DNA of 9,904 nucleotides, taken from an uncultured Barnesiella sp. Its GTDB lineage: Bacteria; Bacteroidota; Bacteroidia; Bacteroidales; Barnesiellaceae_A. Positions 1 to 5,036 of this stretch are shown piece after piece; position 1 is the stretch's first letter; every line of letters begins with the position of its first letter. A program made the translations under genes and the position numbers. The notes beneath the pieces are model-generated. The model searched no databases. It was not told the origin of the DNA and saw only the letters and a list, made by a program, of their open reading frames with translations. The stretch spans positions 1 to 9,904 of the forward strand of contig CAJGDT010000049.1 in the NCBI GenBank assembly GCA_904502265.1, given 5' to 3'.

Positions 1-1
1 G

Positions 2-118
2 AATGGATATCAATACGACGAAATAGCGTCGCAGTTAAACATAAGCATAGGCACTGTAAAGAGTCGTATATCTCGCGCACGCACACAACTAAAAGTGTGG
101 CTCAAGGAGTATCGTTGA
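2..118 (+). CDS. ECF-type RNA polymerase sigma factor, C-terminal fragment (5' end outside window)
   Basis: Reading from base 2, an open frame gives 38 residues ending at TGA 116-118, with the start beyond the window. The residues include the run YDEIASQLNISIGTVKSRI, the helix-turn-helix of sigma-70 region 4 (Sigma70_r4_2), followed by a basic tail (RARTQL) typical of the end of ECF sigma factors. In this family region 4 binds the -35/-33 promoter element and recruits core RNA polymerase. Neither an anti-sigma gene nor region 2 is visible, so the subgroup and the signal it answers cannot be told. The next gene, hsp20, starts 211 bases downstream behind what look like its own promoter elements, so an operon with it is not evident. 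No strong terminator follows: a 6-bp hairpin at 150-166 lacks a T-run. Confidence 0.9.
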   Translation, partial: NGYQYDEIASQLNISIGTVKSRISRARTQLKVWLKEYR

Positions 119-171
119 GCCTATCCACAAAGCATATAAAATAACTAAAAGTGACAAAAAGTCGCTGAAAT

Positions 172-208
172 ATGTTAATTTTGACAATTTGGCATGTTAA
201 TTTTGTCA
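172..208 (+). promoter_or_regulatory. Tandem promoter-like direct repeat upstream of hsp20
   Basis: The 12-mer ATGTTAATTTTG occurs at 172-183 and again at 194-205, exactly 22 bp apart (about two helical turns), and both copies are followed by NCA. Each contains TAATTTTG, which fits the Bacteroidota -7 consensus TAnnTTTG (176-183 and 198-205). An inverted pair TGACAA (182-187) / TTGTCA (203-208) overlaps them. No convincing -33 TTTG lies 19 nt upstream of either. It could therefore be a tandem promoter, a regulator site on the face of one promoter, or both. A CIRCE element (HrcA site) was not found. Confidence 0.5.
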
Positions 209-260
209 GTATTTTTACATTTACAACCTATGGCACGAATATTGAATTTAGATAAGTGTA

Positions 261-328
261 GAGACGACACAACAAAAAAAGTCTCACCTAATAATAATAA
301 ACAAACAATAAATATAGGAGAATAAGAC
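261..328 (+). promoter_or_regulatory. hsp20 5' leader with two mutually exclusive hairpins, one covering the RBS
   Basis: GTCTC at 281-285 can pair with GAGAC at 261-265. Alternatively GTCT (281-284) can pair with AGAC (325-328) while CCTA (287-290) pairs with TAGG (315-318). The second fold hides the AGGAG ribosome binding site (316-320) and ends one base before the ATG at 330. The stems are short and AU-rich, which suits melting by heat. Small heat-shock genes in other bacteria often carry RNA thermometers (ROSE, fourU). That this leader is one is my inference. Confidence 0.3.
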
Positions 329-329
329 A

Positions 330-752
330 ATGAAAACTGCAAGACGCTACAACAACGTATTTGATGCCCTTTATGACATATTTGACAACGACGCATGGAT
401 GTCACGCTCAACAGGTGCAGCCATTCCACCTATCAACATTATTGATAGCGAAGAGCAATATGAACTCGAATTTGCCGTGCCCGGCATGAGCAAAGAGGAC
501 TTCTGCATACAGATTGACACAAACGACAATCTTGTAGTAACAACCGAAAAGTCGACACAACTCGCCGAAGGAAAACGCTACTTGCGTCAAAGCTTCCGCT
601 CGTCGGCATTTCGTCAAAGCATCGTGATGCCCGAGGATGTAGACCGCAATAAAATAAAAGCACGTGTCGAGAACGGCATACTATACATCGTATTGCCCAA
701 GCTCAAGCCCGAAGTGGTTAAACCCGAGGTGCGCACCATAGGCATTGCCTAA
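330..752 (+). CDS. hsp20: Small heat-shock protein, Hsp20/alpha-crystallin family
   Basis: The gene encodes a 140-residue protein, the usual length for bacterial small heat-shock proteins, which bind unfolding proteins in the cytoplasm without ATP and hold them for refolding by DnaK/ClpB. The alpha-crystallin domain spans roughly residues 33-128. Its typical pieces are INIIDSEEQYELEFAVPGM near the start, a basic strand region (KRYLRQSFRSSAFRQS), and the conserved end VENGILYIVLPK (113-124) with the family's G-x-L. The C-terminal IGI (137-139) is the I-x-I/V tail that docks into neighbouring subunits to build oligomers. The ATG at 330 is preceded by AGGAG at 316-320 with good spacing, which is notable in a phylum where such sites are weak or absent. 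The gene appears to be transcribed alone. Upstream direct repeats and a foldable leader suggest stress control. Confidence 0.95.
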   Translation: MKTARRYNNVFDALYDIFDNDAWMSRSTGAAIPPINIIDSEEQYELEFAVPGMSKEDFCIQIDTNDNLVVTTEKSTQLAEGKRYLRQSFRSSAFRQSIVMPEDVDRNKIKARVENGILYIVLPKLKPEVVKPEVRTIGIA

Positions 753-856
753 ACAACAGGATATTAATACCGAGTCATAGACTCACACACATAACACAAG
801 GACATAAGTTTGAATTCTATTTAGTTTAGTTTGGTTTGTTTGTATTTTTCAGTAAA

Positions 857-889
857 GAGGGCGGCCACTCGTGATGAGTAGCCGCCCTC
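857..889. terminator. Strong GC-rich hairpin, probable end of the hsp20 transcript
   Basis: GAGGGCGGC-C-ACTC (857-870) and GAGT-A-GCCGCCCTC (876-889) form a 13-bp stem with one C/A mismatch and the loop GTGAT. It is the first strong structure after hsp20 and faces the convergent tRNA/SRP unit. Neither side has a proper T-run (only CTCTTT on the minus strand), so it is not a textbook intrinsic terminator. It may act as an RNA-stabilising 3' hairpin or in both directions. A period-5 T/G stretch (TTTAG, TTTGG, TTTG units, about 819-842) precedes it. Confidence 0.5.
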
Positions 890-954
890 GTCGATTATAT
901 TCATTGCCTCTACTGCGTGATTAATGTTTACAAACACACTACACAAATGGATAT

Positions 955-983
955 AAAAAAAGCCCGACATATTGTCGAGCTTT
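955..983 (-). terminator. Intrinsic terminator of the SRP RNA-tRNA-Thr transcript
   Basis: On the minus strand an 11-bp stem (983-973 with 969-959, one mismatch, 3-nt loop at 970-972) is followed by about seven T residues (961-955). It begins 12 nt after the tRNA 3' end. On the plus strand the same stem is followed by a T-rich stretch (981-993), so it could also stop read-through from hsp20. Confidence 0.85.
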
Positions 984-994
984 CTTTTCTTTTG

Positions 995-1068
995 AGCCTC
1001 TTGTCGGATTCGAACCAACGACCCCGAGATTACAAATCACGTGCTCTGGCCAACTGAGCTAAAGAGGC
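995..1068 (-). tRNA. tRNA-Thr(TGT)
   Basis: The minus strand folds as a full 74-nt cloverleaf. It has a 7-bp acceptor stem GCCTCTT/AAGAGGC, a D arm GCTC/GAGC, an anticodon loop TTTGTAA giving anticodon TGT (reads ACA, threonine), and a T arm GTTGG-TTCGAAT-CCGAC. The discriminator base is T. The anticodon stem CGTGA/TCTCG contains one T-T mismatch at the middle pair. The CCA end is not encoded and would be added enzymatically. It lies 2 nt downstream of the SRP RNA, so RNase P cleavage at its 5' end would also free the SRP RNA 3' end. Confidence 0.95.
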
Positions 1069-1070
1069 AT

Positions 1071-1172
1071 GGAAGGGTAAGCTTACCACATCGCACCGCT
1101 ACGACCTACTACCCTTGCTACGGTCAAGTCCTGGGGGGATTCACAGGGAGCTGGTCGTGTAGGACTTACCCG
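1071..1172 (-). ncRNA. ffs: Signal recognition particle RNA, small (4.5S) type
   Basis: Read on the minus strand, this stretch begins with GTGCTCGGG-like sequence just after a TACCTTTG promoter and folds into the long rod of bacterial SRP RNA. The ends pair through GGGTAAG and CTTACCC, inner helices pair through CTACACGACC and GGTCGTAG, and CCC pairs with GGG around the apical part. The apical part, AGGACTTGACCGTAGCA, aligns base by base with the E. coli domain IV hairpin that binds Ffh (AGG, C, GA, G and AGCA keep their places), followed by AAGGGTA. GGTGCGATGT also fits the family. The RNA forms the SRP with Ffh and targets membrane and secreted proteins to FtsY/SecYEG. The apical loop is not the usual GGAA. 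Ends are estimated: 5' from the promoter, 3' from the stem and the tRNA start. Confidence 0.85.
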
Positions 1173-1176
1173 AGCA

Positions 1177-1206
1177 CAAAGGTACTGCTTTTTTTATTAT
1201 CTGCAA
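1177..1206 (-). promoter_or_regulatory. Promoter of the SRP RNA-tRNA-Thr unit
   Basis: On the minus strand, TACCTTTG (1184-1177) matches the Bacteroidota -7 box TAnnTTTG perfectly. TTG at 1206-1204 sits 19 nt upstream as the -33 element. Transcription would begin around 1171-1174, at the 5' end of the SRP RNA. Box quality and spacing are the best in the window, as expected for a stable RNA gene. Confidence 0.85.
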
Positions 1207-1323
1207 GCGTTTTGGTAAAAAAATATTCGCTTTTTTCAAAGATTTTTCACAATACACTGTAATACAGATATTTAACAAACTTACATTTTTTTATTTTTCG
1301 ATCATTTTATTTTATCGAAGTGA

Positions 1324-2646
1324 CTAAAGTGTGCGATTTTGCCACTTTCCATACTTGAAATATAGTGCCGAACAGAGCAAAATCACGGTCCAATATACAT
1401 ATTCGACCGACCAACACACCGCAACATCGGCTCGCAGAGCAAAAATTATAGCATAAATTGCCACCGCATAAAGTATCGTTGCCACAATTTCGACACCCAA
1501 TGCCAGGCGGGTATTGCCCGTACCCGATACCGAGTGAAAGAATACACAGGCCGGTATGGCAATGAGGTTAAATCCGAGCATTACATACACCGACGCCACC
1601 GAACCTTGCAGGATATCCACATCGTTGGTAAAGACACTCATGAATGTTTGCGGTATAATCGCCACAATTATCATCAAAGGCACAATAACCGCATAGGCCA
1701 TAGCCACACAGCGACGTATGATAAACATCACATCGTGTGCTCGCGATGCACCCAGGGCGTTACTTACCAGCGTACTCGCTGTAGAGGCAAAGGCTATAAT
1801 AGGCATGAACAGGAGTGACGAACCACTGCGCACGATATTGGTAATGGCGAGTTGCTCCTCGCCGAGGTGTTCAATAGCCAAGAAAAAGACAAACCACACA
1901 GCGTGTGTCAGGAAGTTTTGTAACATCGTCCACACCGACAGCGAGAGTATTCCCTTGATAATATCGGGTGAGAACTTGATGCGAGAGCTAAACCCATAGT
2001 ATTTCATGTCGAGCTTCGAGAGAGCATATATTACAAAATGCAGCATAGCCACACCCTCGGCCATGACCGAGCCAATAGCAGCACCGCTGATGCCCATAGC
2101 CGGCACACCCAACGCACCAAAGACAAATATGTAGTTGAAGACAACATTGGATACTGTGAGGATAATAGAGTTCCACATAAGCACACCCGTGCGGGTAATA
2201 CCCACAAAGAAAGCACGACACATAACACTCACCGCCGAAAAGAGCAATCCCCAAATGCGCCAGTCGAGATAGTCGACACAAGCCTCATAGATTTGTGGCG
2301 AGGATACAATGGCCGACAGCAACTTAGGCGACAGCCACTTAGATAACAAAGCAAACAGTGCCGCAATACCCAAGAGGAAAAGAATACCTTGGATCACAAT
2401 ATCGCCTATCTTGGCATAGCTACCCTCTCCGTTGCGACGTCCTATAAAAATCTGTGCACCTACACTGAAGCCGAAGATGGCCATATATATAGTAAGGTAA
2501 TAGACCGAGACAAGAGCCGTTGCACCCAACTCAATCTCACCCACGCGCCCCATATAGGCCGTGTCGGTAATATTTATAAGTGTTTGCATTACCAGACTGA
2601 TAAGGATGGGATAGGCAATATGCCATATATCGCGATATTTATACAT
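1324..2646 (-). CDS. MATE family multidrug/cation-coupled efflux transporter
   Basis: The 440-residue protein is hydrophobic along its whole length, with about twelve predicted membrane helices in two similar halves, the normal size and layout of the MATE family. These inner-membrane pumps export drugs or metabolites in exchange for Na+ or H+. Family marks seen are DTAYMGRVG at residues 28-36 near the end of helix 1 and GTGNTR at 375-380 in the second half, before the penultimate helices. It is closest in feel to the NorM/DinF branch, but the substrate cannot be read from the sequence. The ATG at 2646 gives a short cytoplasmic N-terminus (YKYRDIWHIAYPI) as in relatives. A terminator lies between it and panD upstream, ending 10 nt before the start codon, so it probably does not share the panCD transcript in full. 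No clear terminator follows its TAG stop. Confidence 0.93.
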   Translation of the reverse strand: MYKYRDIWHIAYPILISLVMQTLINITDTAYMGRVGEIELGATALVSVYYLTIYMAIFGFSVGAQIFIGRRNGEGSYAKIGDIVIQGILFLLGIAALFALLSKWLSPKLLSAIVSSPQIYEACVDYLDWRIWGLLFSAVSVMCRAFFVGITRTGVLMWNSIILTVSNVVFNYIFVFGALGVPAMGISGAAIGSVMAEGVAMLHFVIYALSKLDMKYYGFSSRIKFSPDIIKGILSLSVWTMLQNFLTHAVWFVFFLAIEHLGEEQLAITNIVRSGSSLLFMPIIAFASTASTLVSNALGASRAHDVMFIIRRCVAMAYAVIVPLMIIVAIIPQTFMSVFTNDVDILQGSVASVYVMLGFNLIAIPACVFFHSVSGTGNTRLALGVEIVATILYAVAIYAIIFALRADVAVCWSVEYVYWTVILLCSALYFKYGKWQNRTL

Positions 2647-2655
2647 AATATAATT

Positions 2656-2701
2656 AAAAACAAAAAGAGAGGCTCACCTCAAGTAACACATGAGATGAGC
2701 C
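2656..2701 (-). terminator. Intrinsic terminator after panD, just before the MATE start
   Basis: On the minus strand an 11-bp stem (2701-2691 with 2681-2671, one G-T pair, 9-nt loop) is followed by TCTCTTTTTGTTTTT (2670-2656). This is a good intrinsic terminator for the panC-panD transcript. It is odd in ending only 10 nt before the MATE start codon. A TAAGTTTG box on the same strand (2711-2704) could start a transcript at about the foot of the hairpin, but no -33 element at 19 nt supports it. Confidence 0.85.
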
Positions 2702-2720
2702 CGCAAACTTATAACTTCTA

Positions 2721-3071
2721 TTACACCAATTTGTTTGTTGCAGTATCGGGGAATACCACCTTGGGCTCAAAAGTACGAGCCTCCTCGGCATCCATCCAAG
2801 CATATGCCATAATGATAACCACATCGCCGGGTTGTACCAAACGAGCAGCCGCACCATTGAGACATACGACACCCGAGCCACGCTCGCCACGTATCACGTA
2901 TGTTTCAAAACGAGCACCATTGTTATTGTTAACAATCGAGACTTTTTCATTGGCAATAATGCCGGCTGCATCCATCAAGTCCTCATCGATAGTAATACTG
3001 CCTATATAATTCAAGTCGGCTTGTGTCACCGTTGCACGGTGAATTTTTGACTTAACAACTTCGATATACAT
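2721..3071 (-). CDS. panD: Aspartate 1-decarboxylase proenzyme
   Basis: This enzyme removes CO2 from L-aspartate to give beta-alanine, which PanC joins to pantoate in pantothenate and coenzyme A synthesis in the cytoplasm. The 116-residue chain is of normal length. Essential residues sit at the family's usual numbers: Lys9, the self-cleavage pair Gly24-Ser25 within YIGS (Ser25 becomes the pyruvoyl group), Arg54, Tyr58 and Asn72. The proenzyme should therefore mature into beta and alpha chains and be active. It lies 41 nt downstream of panC on the same strand and is followed by a strong terminator, which marks a panC-panD operon. The ketopantoate steps (panB, panE) are not in the window. Confidence 0.97.
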   Translation of the reverse strand: MYIEVVKSKIHRATVTQADLNYIGSITIDEDLMDAAGIIANEKVSIVNNNNGARFETYVIRGERGSGVVCLNGAAARLVQPGDVVIIMAYAWMDAEEARTFEPKVVFPDTATNKLV

Positions 3072-3112
3072 TTTATGTAGGTTTAGTGTGTGTAATATCT
3101 TTTTATGTACTA

Positions 3113-3961
3113 TTAGGGACGGCTATATGCTATATTATCAATAAGTCGCACCTCACCATTGTAAACGGTAATACAACCAACAATAAAGTTGCTTTCACTC
3201 CAATCCTTTACAGGCAACAATGAATTACCATCAACAATCTCATAATACTCCACCTTCATTTCGGGCACAGCATTAATGGTATCAACGACATGACTTATCG
3301 TCTCGGCCACAGTGTGAGACTTGGCATATTCGAGACTGGCAAAGAGAGTCTCGGCAATGCGAGGTGCATTGCGACGTTGCTCGGCAGTGAGACGTGTATT
3401 ACGACTACTCAACGCAAGACCATCCTCCTCACGCACTATAGGACAAGCAATAATCTCGATATCGAACTGCAACTGCGCAGCCATAGCACGTATCACGGCA
3501 ATTTGTTGGAAGTCCTTCTCGCCAAAGTAAGCACGATGCGGAGCAACCATATCAAACAACTTGCTAACGATCTGAGCCACACCATTGAAGTGTCCGGGAC
3601 GGAATCGTCCCTCCATAACCTCAGCTACTGTACCTAACTCAAACACTCGAGTATCAGGCTCGGGGTAAACCTCCTCGACCGAAGGTGTAAAGACATAGGT
3701 ACAGCCGGCCTTCTCAAGCATAGCGCAATCGGCCTCGGGCGTGCGAGGATATAGCTCCAAGTCGCGTTTATCATTAAATTGTGTAGGATTGACAAAAACA
3801 CTCACTACGGTGATGTCATTCTCGGCAACACAACGCTCAACGAGCGAGATATGACCGACATGCAACGCACCCATTGTAGGCACAAGACCCACTTTCTTTC
3901 CTTCGTTGCGCGCAGCATCTACAAGTTGACGCAACTCAGCAATTGTTGTTATTCTCTTCAT
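3113..3961 (-). CDS. panC: Pantothenate synthetase (pantoate-beta-alanine ligase)
   Basis: PanC joins D-pantoate and beta-alanine using ATP through a pantoyl-adenylate, the last step of pantothenate synthesis, in the cytoplasm. The 282-residue protein has the family's normal length. Near the N-terminus, PTMGALHVGH (residues 28-37) holds the HIGH-type ATP-binding motif. Further on are VNPTQFND, FGEKDFQQIAVIRAM and PIVREEDGLALSSRN, the last being the KMSKS-like loop region; all are standard for PanC. The ATG at 3961 fits relatives, which also begin within about ten residues of an -xIxxLR- helix. A CAAAGGAA stretch at 3989-3996 gives a weak -7 box (TTCCTTTG) on the minus strand about 30 nt before the ATG. 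panD follows 41 nt downstream, so the two are probably cotranscribed and balance beta-alanine supply with use. Confidence 0.97.
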   Translation of the reverse strand: MKRITTIAELRQLVDAARNEGKKVGLVPTMGALHVGHISLVERCVAENDITVVSVFVNPTQFNDKRDLELYPRTPEADCAMLEKAGCTYVFTPSVEEVYPEPDTRVFELGTVAEVMEGRFRPGHFNGVAQIVSKLFDMVAPHRAYFGEKDFQQIAVIRAMAAQLQFDIEIIACPIVREEDGLALSSRNTRLTAEQRRNAPRIAETLFASLEYAKSHTVAETISHVVDTINAVPEMKVEYYEIVDGNSLLPVKDWSESNFIVGCITVYNGEVRLIDNIAYSRP

Positions 3962-4025
3962 GACTTAGTGTCGATTGTAAAATTGATGCAAAGGAAATAA
4001 ATAAACTACAAACAGCGAAACATAA

Positions 4026-4063
4026 GCCTATAAAATTTCACATAAAGAGTATAATTTATAGGC
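4026..4063. repeat. Palindrome in the divergent panC / GT5-like intergenic region
   Basis: GCCTATAAA at 4026-4034 is matched by its reverse complement TTTATAGGC at 4055-4063, with AT-rich DNA between. The element lies between two divergent genes, 65 bp beyond the panC start and 149 bp before the GT5-like start. It could be an operator for one or both genes or form a hairpin in either transcript. I do not recognise it as a known site. Confidence 0.5.
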
Positions 4064-4119
4064 ATAACGACCACAAAATTCAGAAAAAACGCCTTACACC
4101 AATGTTAAGTGTCGTAAAA

Positions 4120-4154
4120 TTTGGATGAGAAAGCAATTTTTTTTATTATCTTTG
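4120..4154 (+). promoter_or_regulatory. Promoter of the GT5-like/DUF4270 operon
   Basis: TATCTTTG at 4147-4154 is a perfect Bacteroidota -7 box (TAnnTTTG), followed by CA as is common. TTTG at 4120-4123 could serve as -33, although the 23-nt spacer is longer than the usual 19-21. The predicted start near 4160 leaves a leader of about 50 nt before the ATG at 4212. Confidence 0.7.
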
Positions 4155-4211
4155 CATCGGATATGTGTATCCTTACATGATGCACACCCAAGTAACACCA
4201 AGGAAATAAAC

Positions 4212-5027
4212 ATGAGCAAAGCAAAAGTCTTATTTATAGCCCAAGAAATGACGCCTTACATGCCCGAGAACGAGCTTGCTAAGACATGTCGCGAACTGCC
4301 CCAAGGCATTCAAGAAAGAGGTCATGAAATACGCGTTTTTATGCCTAAATATGGCAATATTAACGAACGACGCAATCAGTTGCACGAGGTAAAACGCCTA
4401 TCGGGTATGAATTTGATTATCGACGATACCGATCACCCTCTTATCATCAAGGTTGCTTCTATACAGTCGGCACGTATGCAGATATACTTTACCGACAACG
4501 ACGACTACTTCCAACGCCATCTTGGCGAGGTAGCCGACGAAGCCAATCGTGAAGATAATGATGAACGCAGCATATTTTTTGTGCGCAGCGTAATGGAGAC
4601 CGTCAAGAACTTCCGTTGGGAACCCGATATCATCCACTGCCACGGATGGTTGGCATCTTTGGGCCCTATTTTTACCAAGAAGTCGTATGCCGACGATCCT
4701 TGCTTCCGCAACTCGAAAGTTGTCATCTCGCTTTACGACAACAAATTTACTCGCCCCTTCGATGCAAGATATGCCGAGAAGATTATTTTCCGCAATATCA
4801 CACCCGCCGATATTCCTTTTGAATCGGGTAAAGAGGTTGACTACAATACTCTGTGCAAGTTTGCAATAGATTATGCTGATGGTGTAATTGCAGGTAGTGC
4901 AAACATCGACCAAGAGCTCATTGATTATGCCTTGGAAAAAGGAAAACTGTTCCTCCCCTATCAAGCCGAAGATACTCGCAATGACGCAGTTGACGAGTTC
5001 TACGAAAAAGTGTGGAACAACCAATAA
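4212..5027 (+). CDS. Glycogen/starch synthase-like protein, N-terminal GT5 half only
   Basis: The 271-residue protein resembles the N-terminal domain of glycogen synthase (Glyco_transf_5). It starts with KVLFIAQEMTPYMPENELAKTC, continues with the ALP-like RELPQGIQERGHEIRVFMPKYG, and has PDIIHCHGW (HCHGW at 142-146), which parallels the DVVHxHDW segment of GlgA. Full synthases run to about 480 residues. Here the C-terminal Rossmann domain, which carries most of the ADP-glucose contacts, is absent, and the KTGGL substrate motif expected near residues 18-26 reads PENELAKTC. Proteins of this short type are, to my knowledge, commonly annotated as glycogen synthase in Bacteroidales, so this is likely a stable family and not a broken gene; glucan synthesis is doubtful. 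I chose ATG 4212 because the in-frame ATG at 4125 lies upstream of the -7 box. The DUF4270 gene begins 9 nt downstream. Confidence 0.85.
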   Translation: MSKAKVLFIAQEMTPYMPENELAKTCRELPQGIQERGHEIRVFMPKYGNINERRNQLHEVKRLSGMNLIIDDTDHPLIIKVASIQSARMQIYFTDNDDYFQRHLGEVADEANREDNDERSIFFVRSVMETVKNFRWEPDIIHCHGWLASLGPIFTKKSYADDPCFRNSKVVISLYDNKFTRPFDARYAEKIIFRNITPADIPFESGKEVDYNTLCKFAIDYADGVIAGSANIDQELIDYALEKGKLFLPYQAEDTRNDAVDEFYEKVWNNQ

Positions 5028-5036
5028 TATAACAAG

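Noticed and set aside
119..329. CIRCE element (HrcA operator) ahead of hsp20
   Set aside because: The TTAGCACTC-N9-GAGTGCTAA pattern is absent.
821..1018. Minus-strand open frame of 65 codons
   Set aside because: It covers the tRNA 3' end, the terminator and the GC-rich hairpin, so it is not a likely gene.
995..1068. tRNA-Thr as an integration site for a mobile element
   Set aside because: No integrase and no direct repeat of the tRNA 3' end was seen in the window, and the flanks are core genes.
1041..1262. Plus-strand open frame of 73 codons
   Set aside because: It runs through the tRNA-Thr and the SRP RNA, which explain the sequence on the minus strand.
1297..1319. Possible terminator after the MATE gene (TTCGAT / ATCGAA)
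   Set aside because: The stem is only 6 bp with an 11-nt loop and there is no T-run on the minus strand.
2389..3009. Long plus-strand open frame of 206 codons
   Set aside because: It is antisense to the start of the MATE gene and to panD, both solid, and its translation has no recognisable domain.
4125..4211. N-terminal extension of the GT5-like protein from the upstream in-frame ATG at 4125
   Set aside because: It overlaps the TATCTTTG -7 box at 4147-4154 and would lie upstream of the transcription start. Its residues look non-conserved, while ATG 4212 begins exactly at the KVLFIAQE core.
4398..5024. Minus-strand open frame of 208 codons
   Set aside because: It is a shadow of the GT5-like gene on the other strand, with no family features and no own signals.
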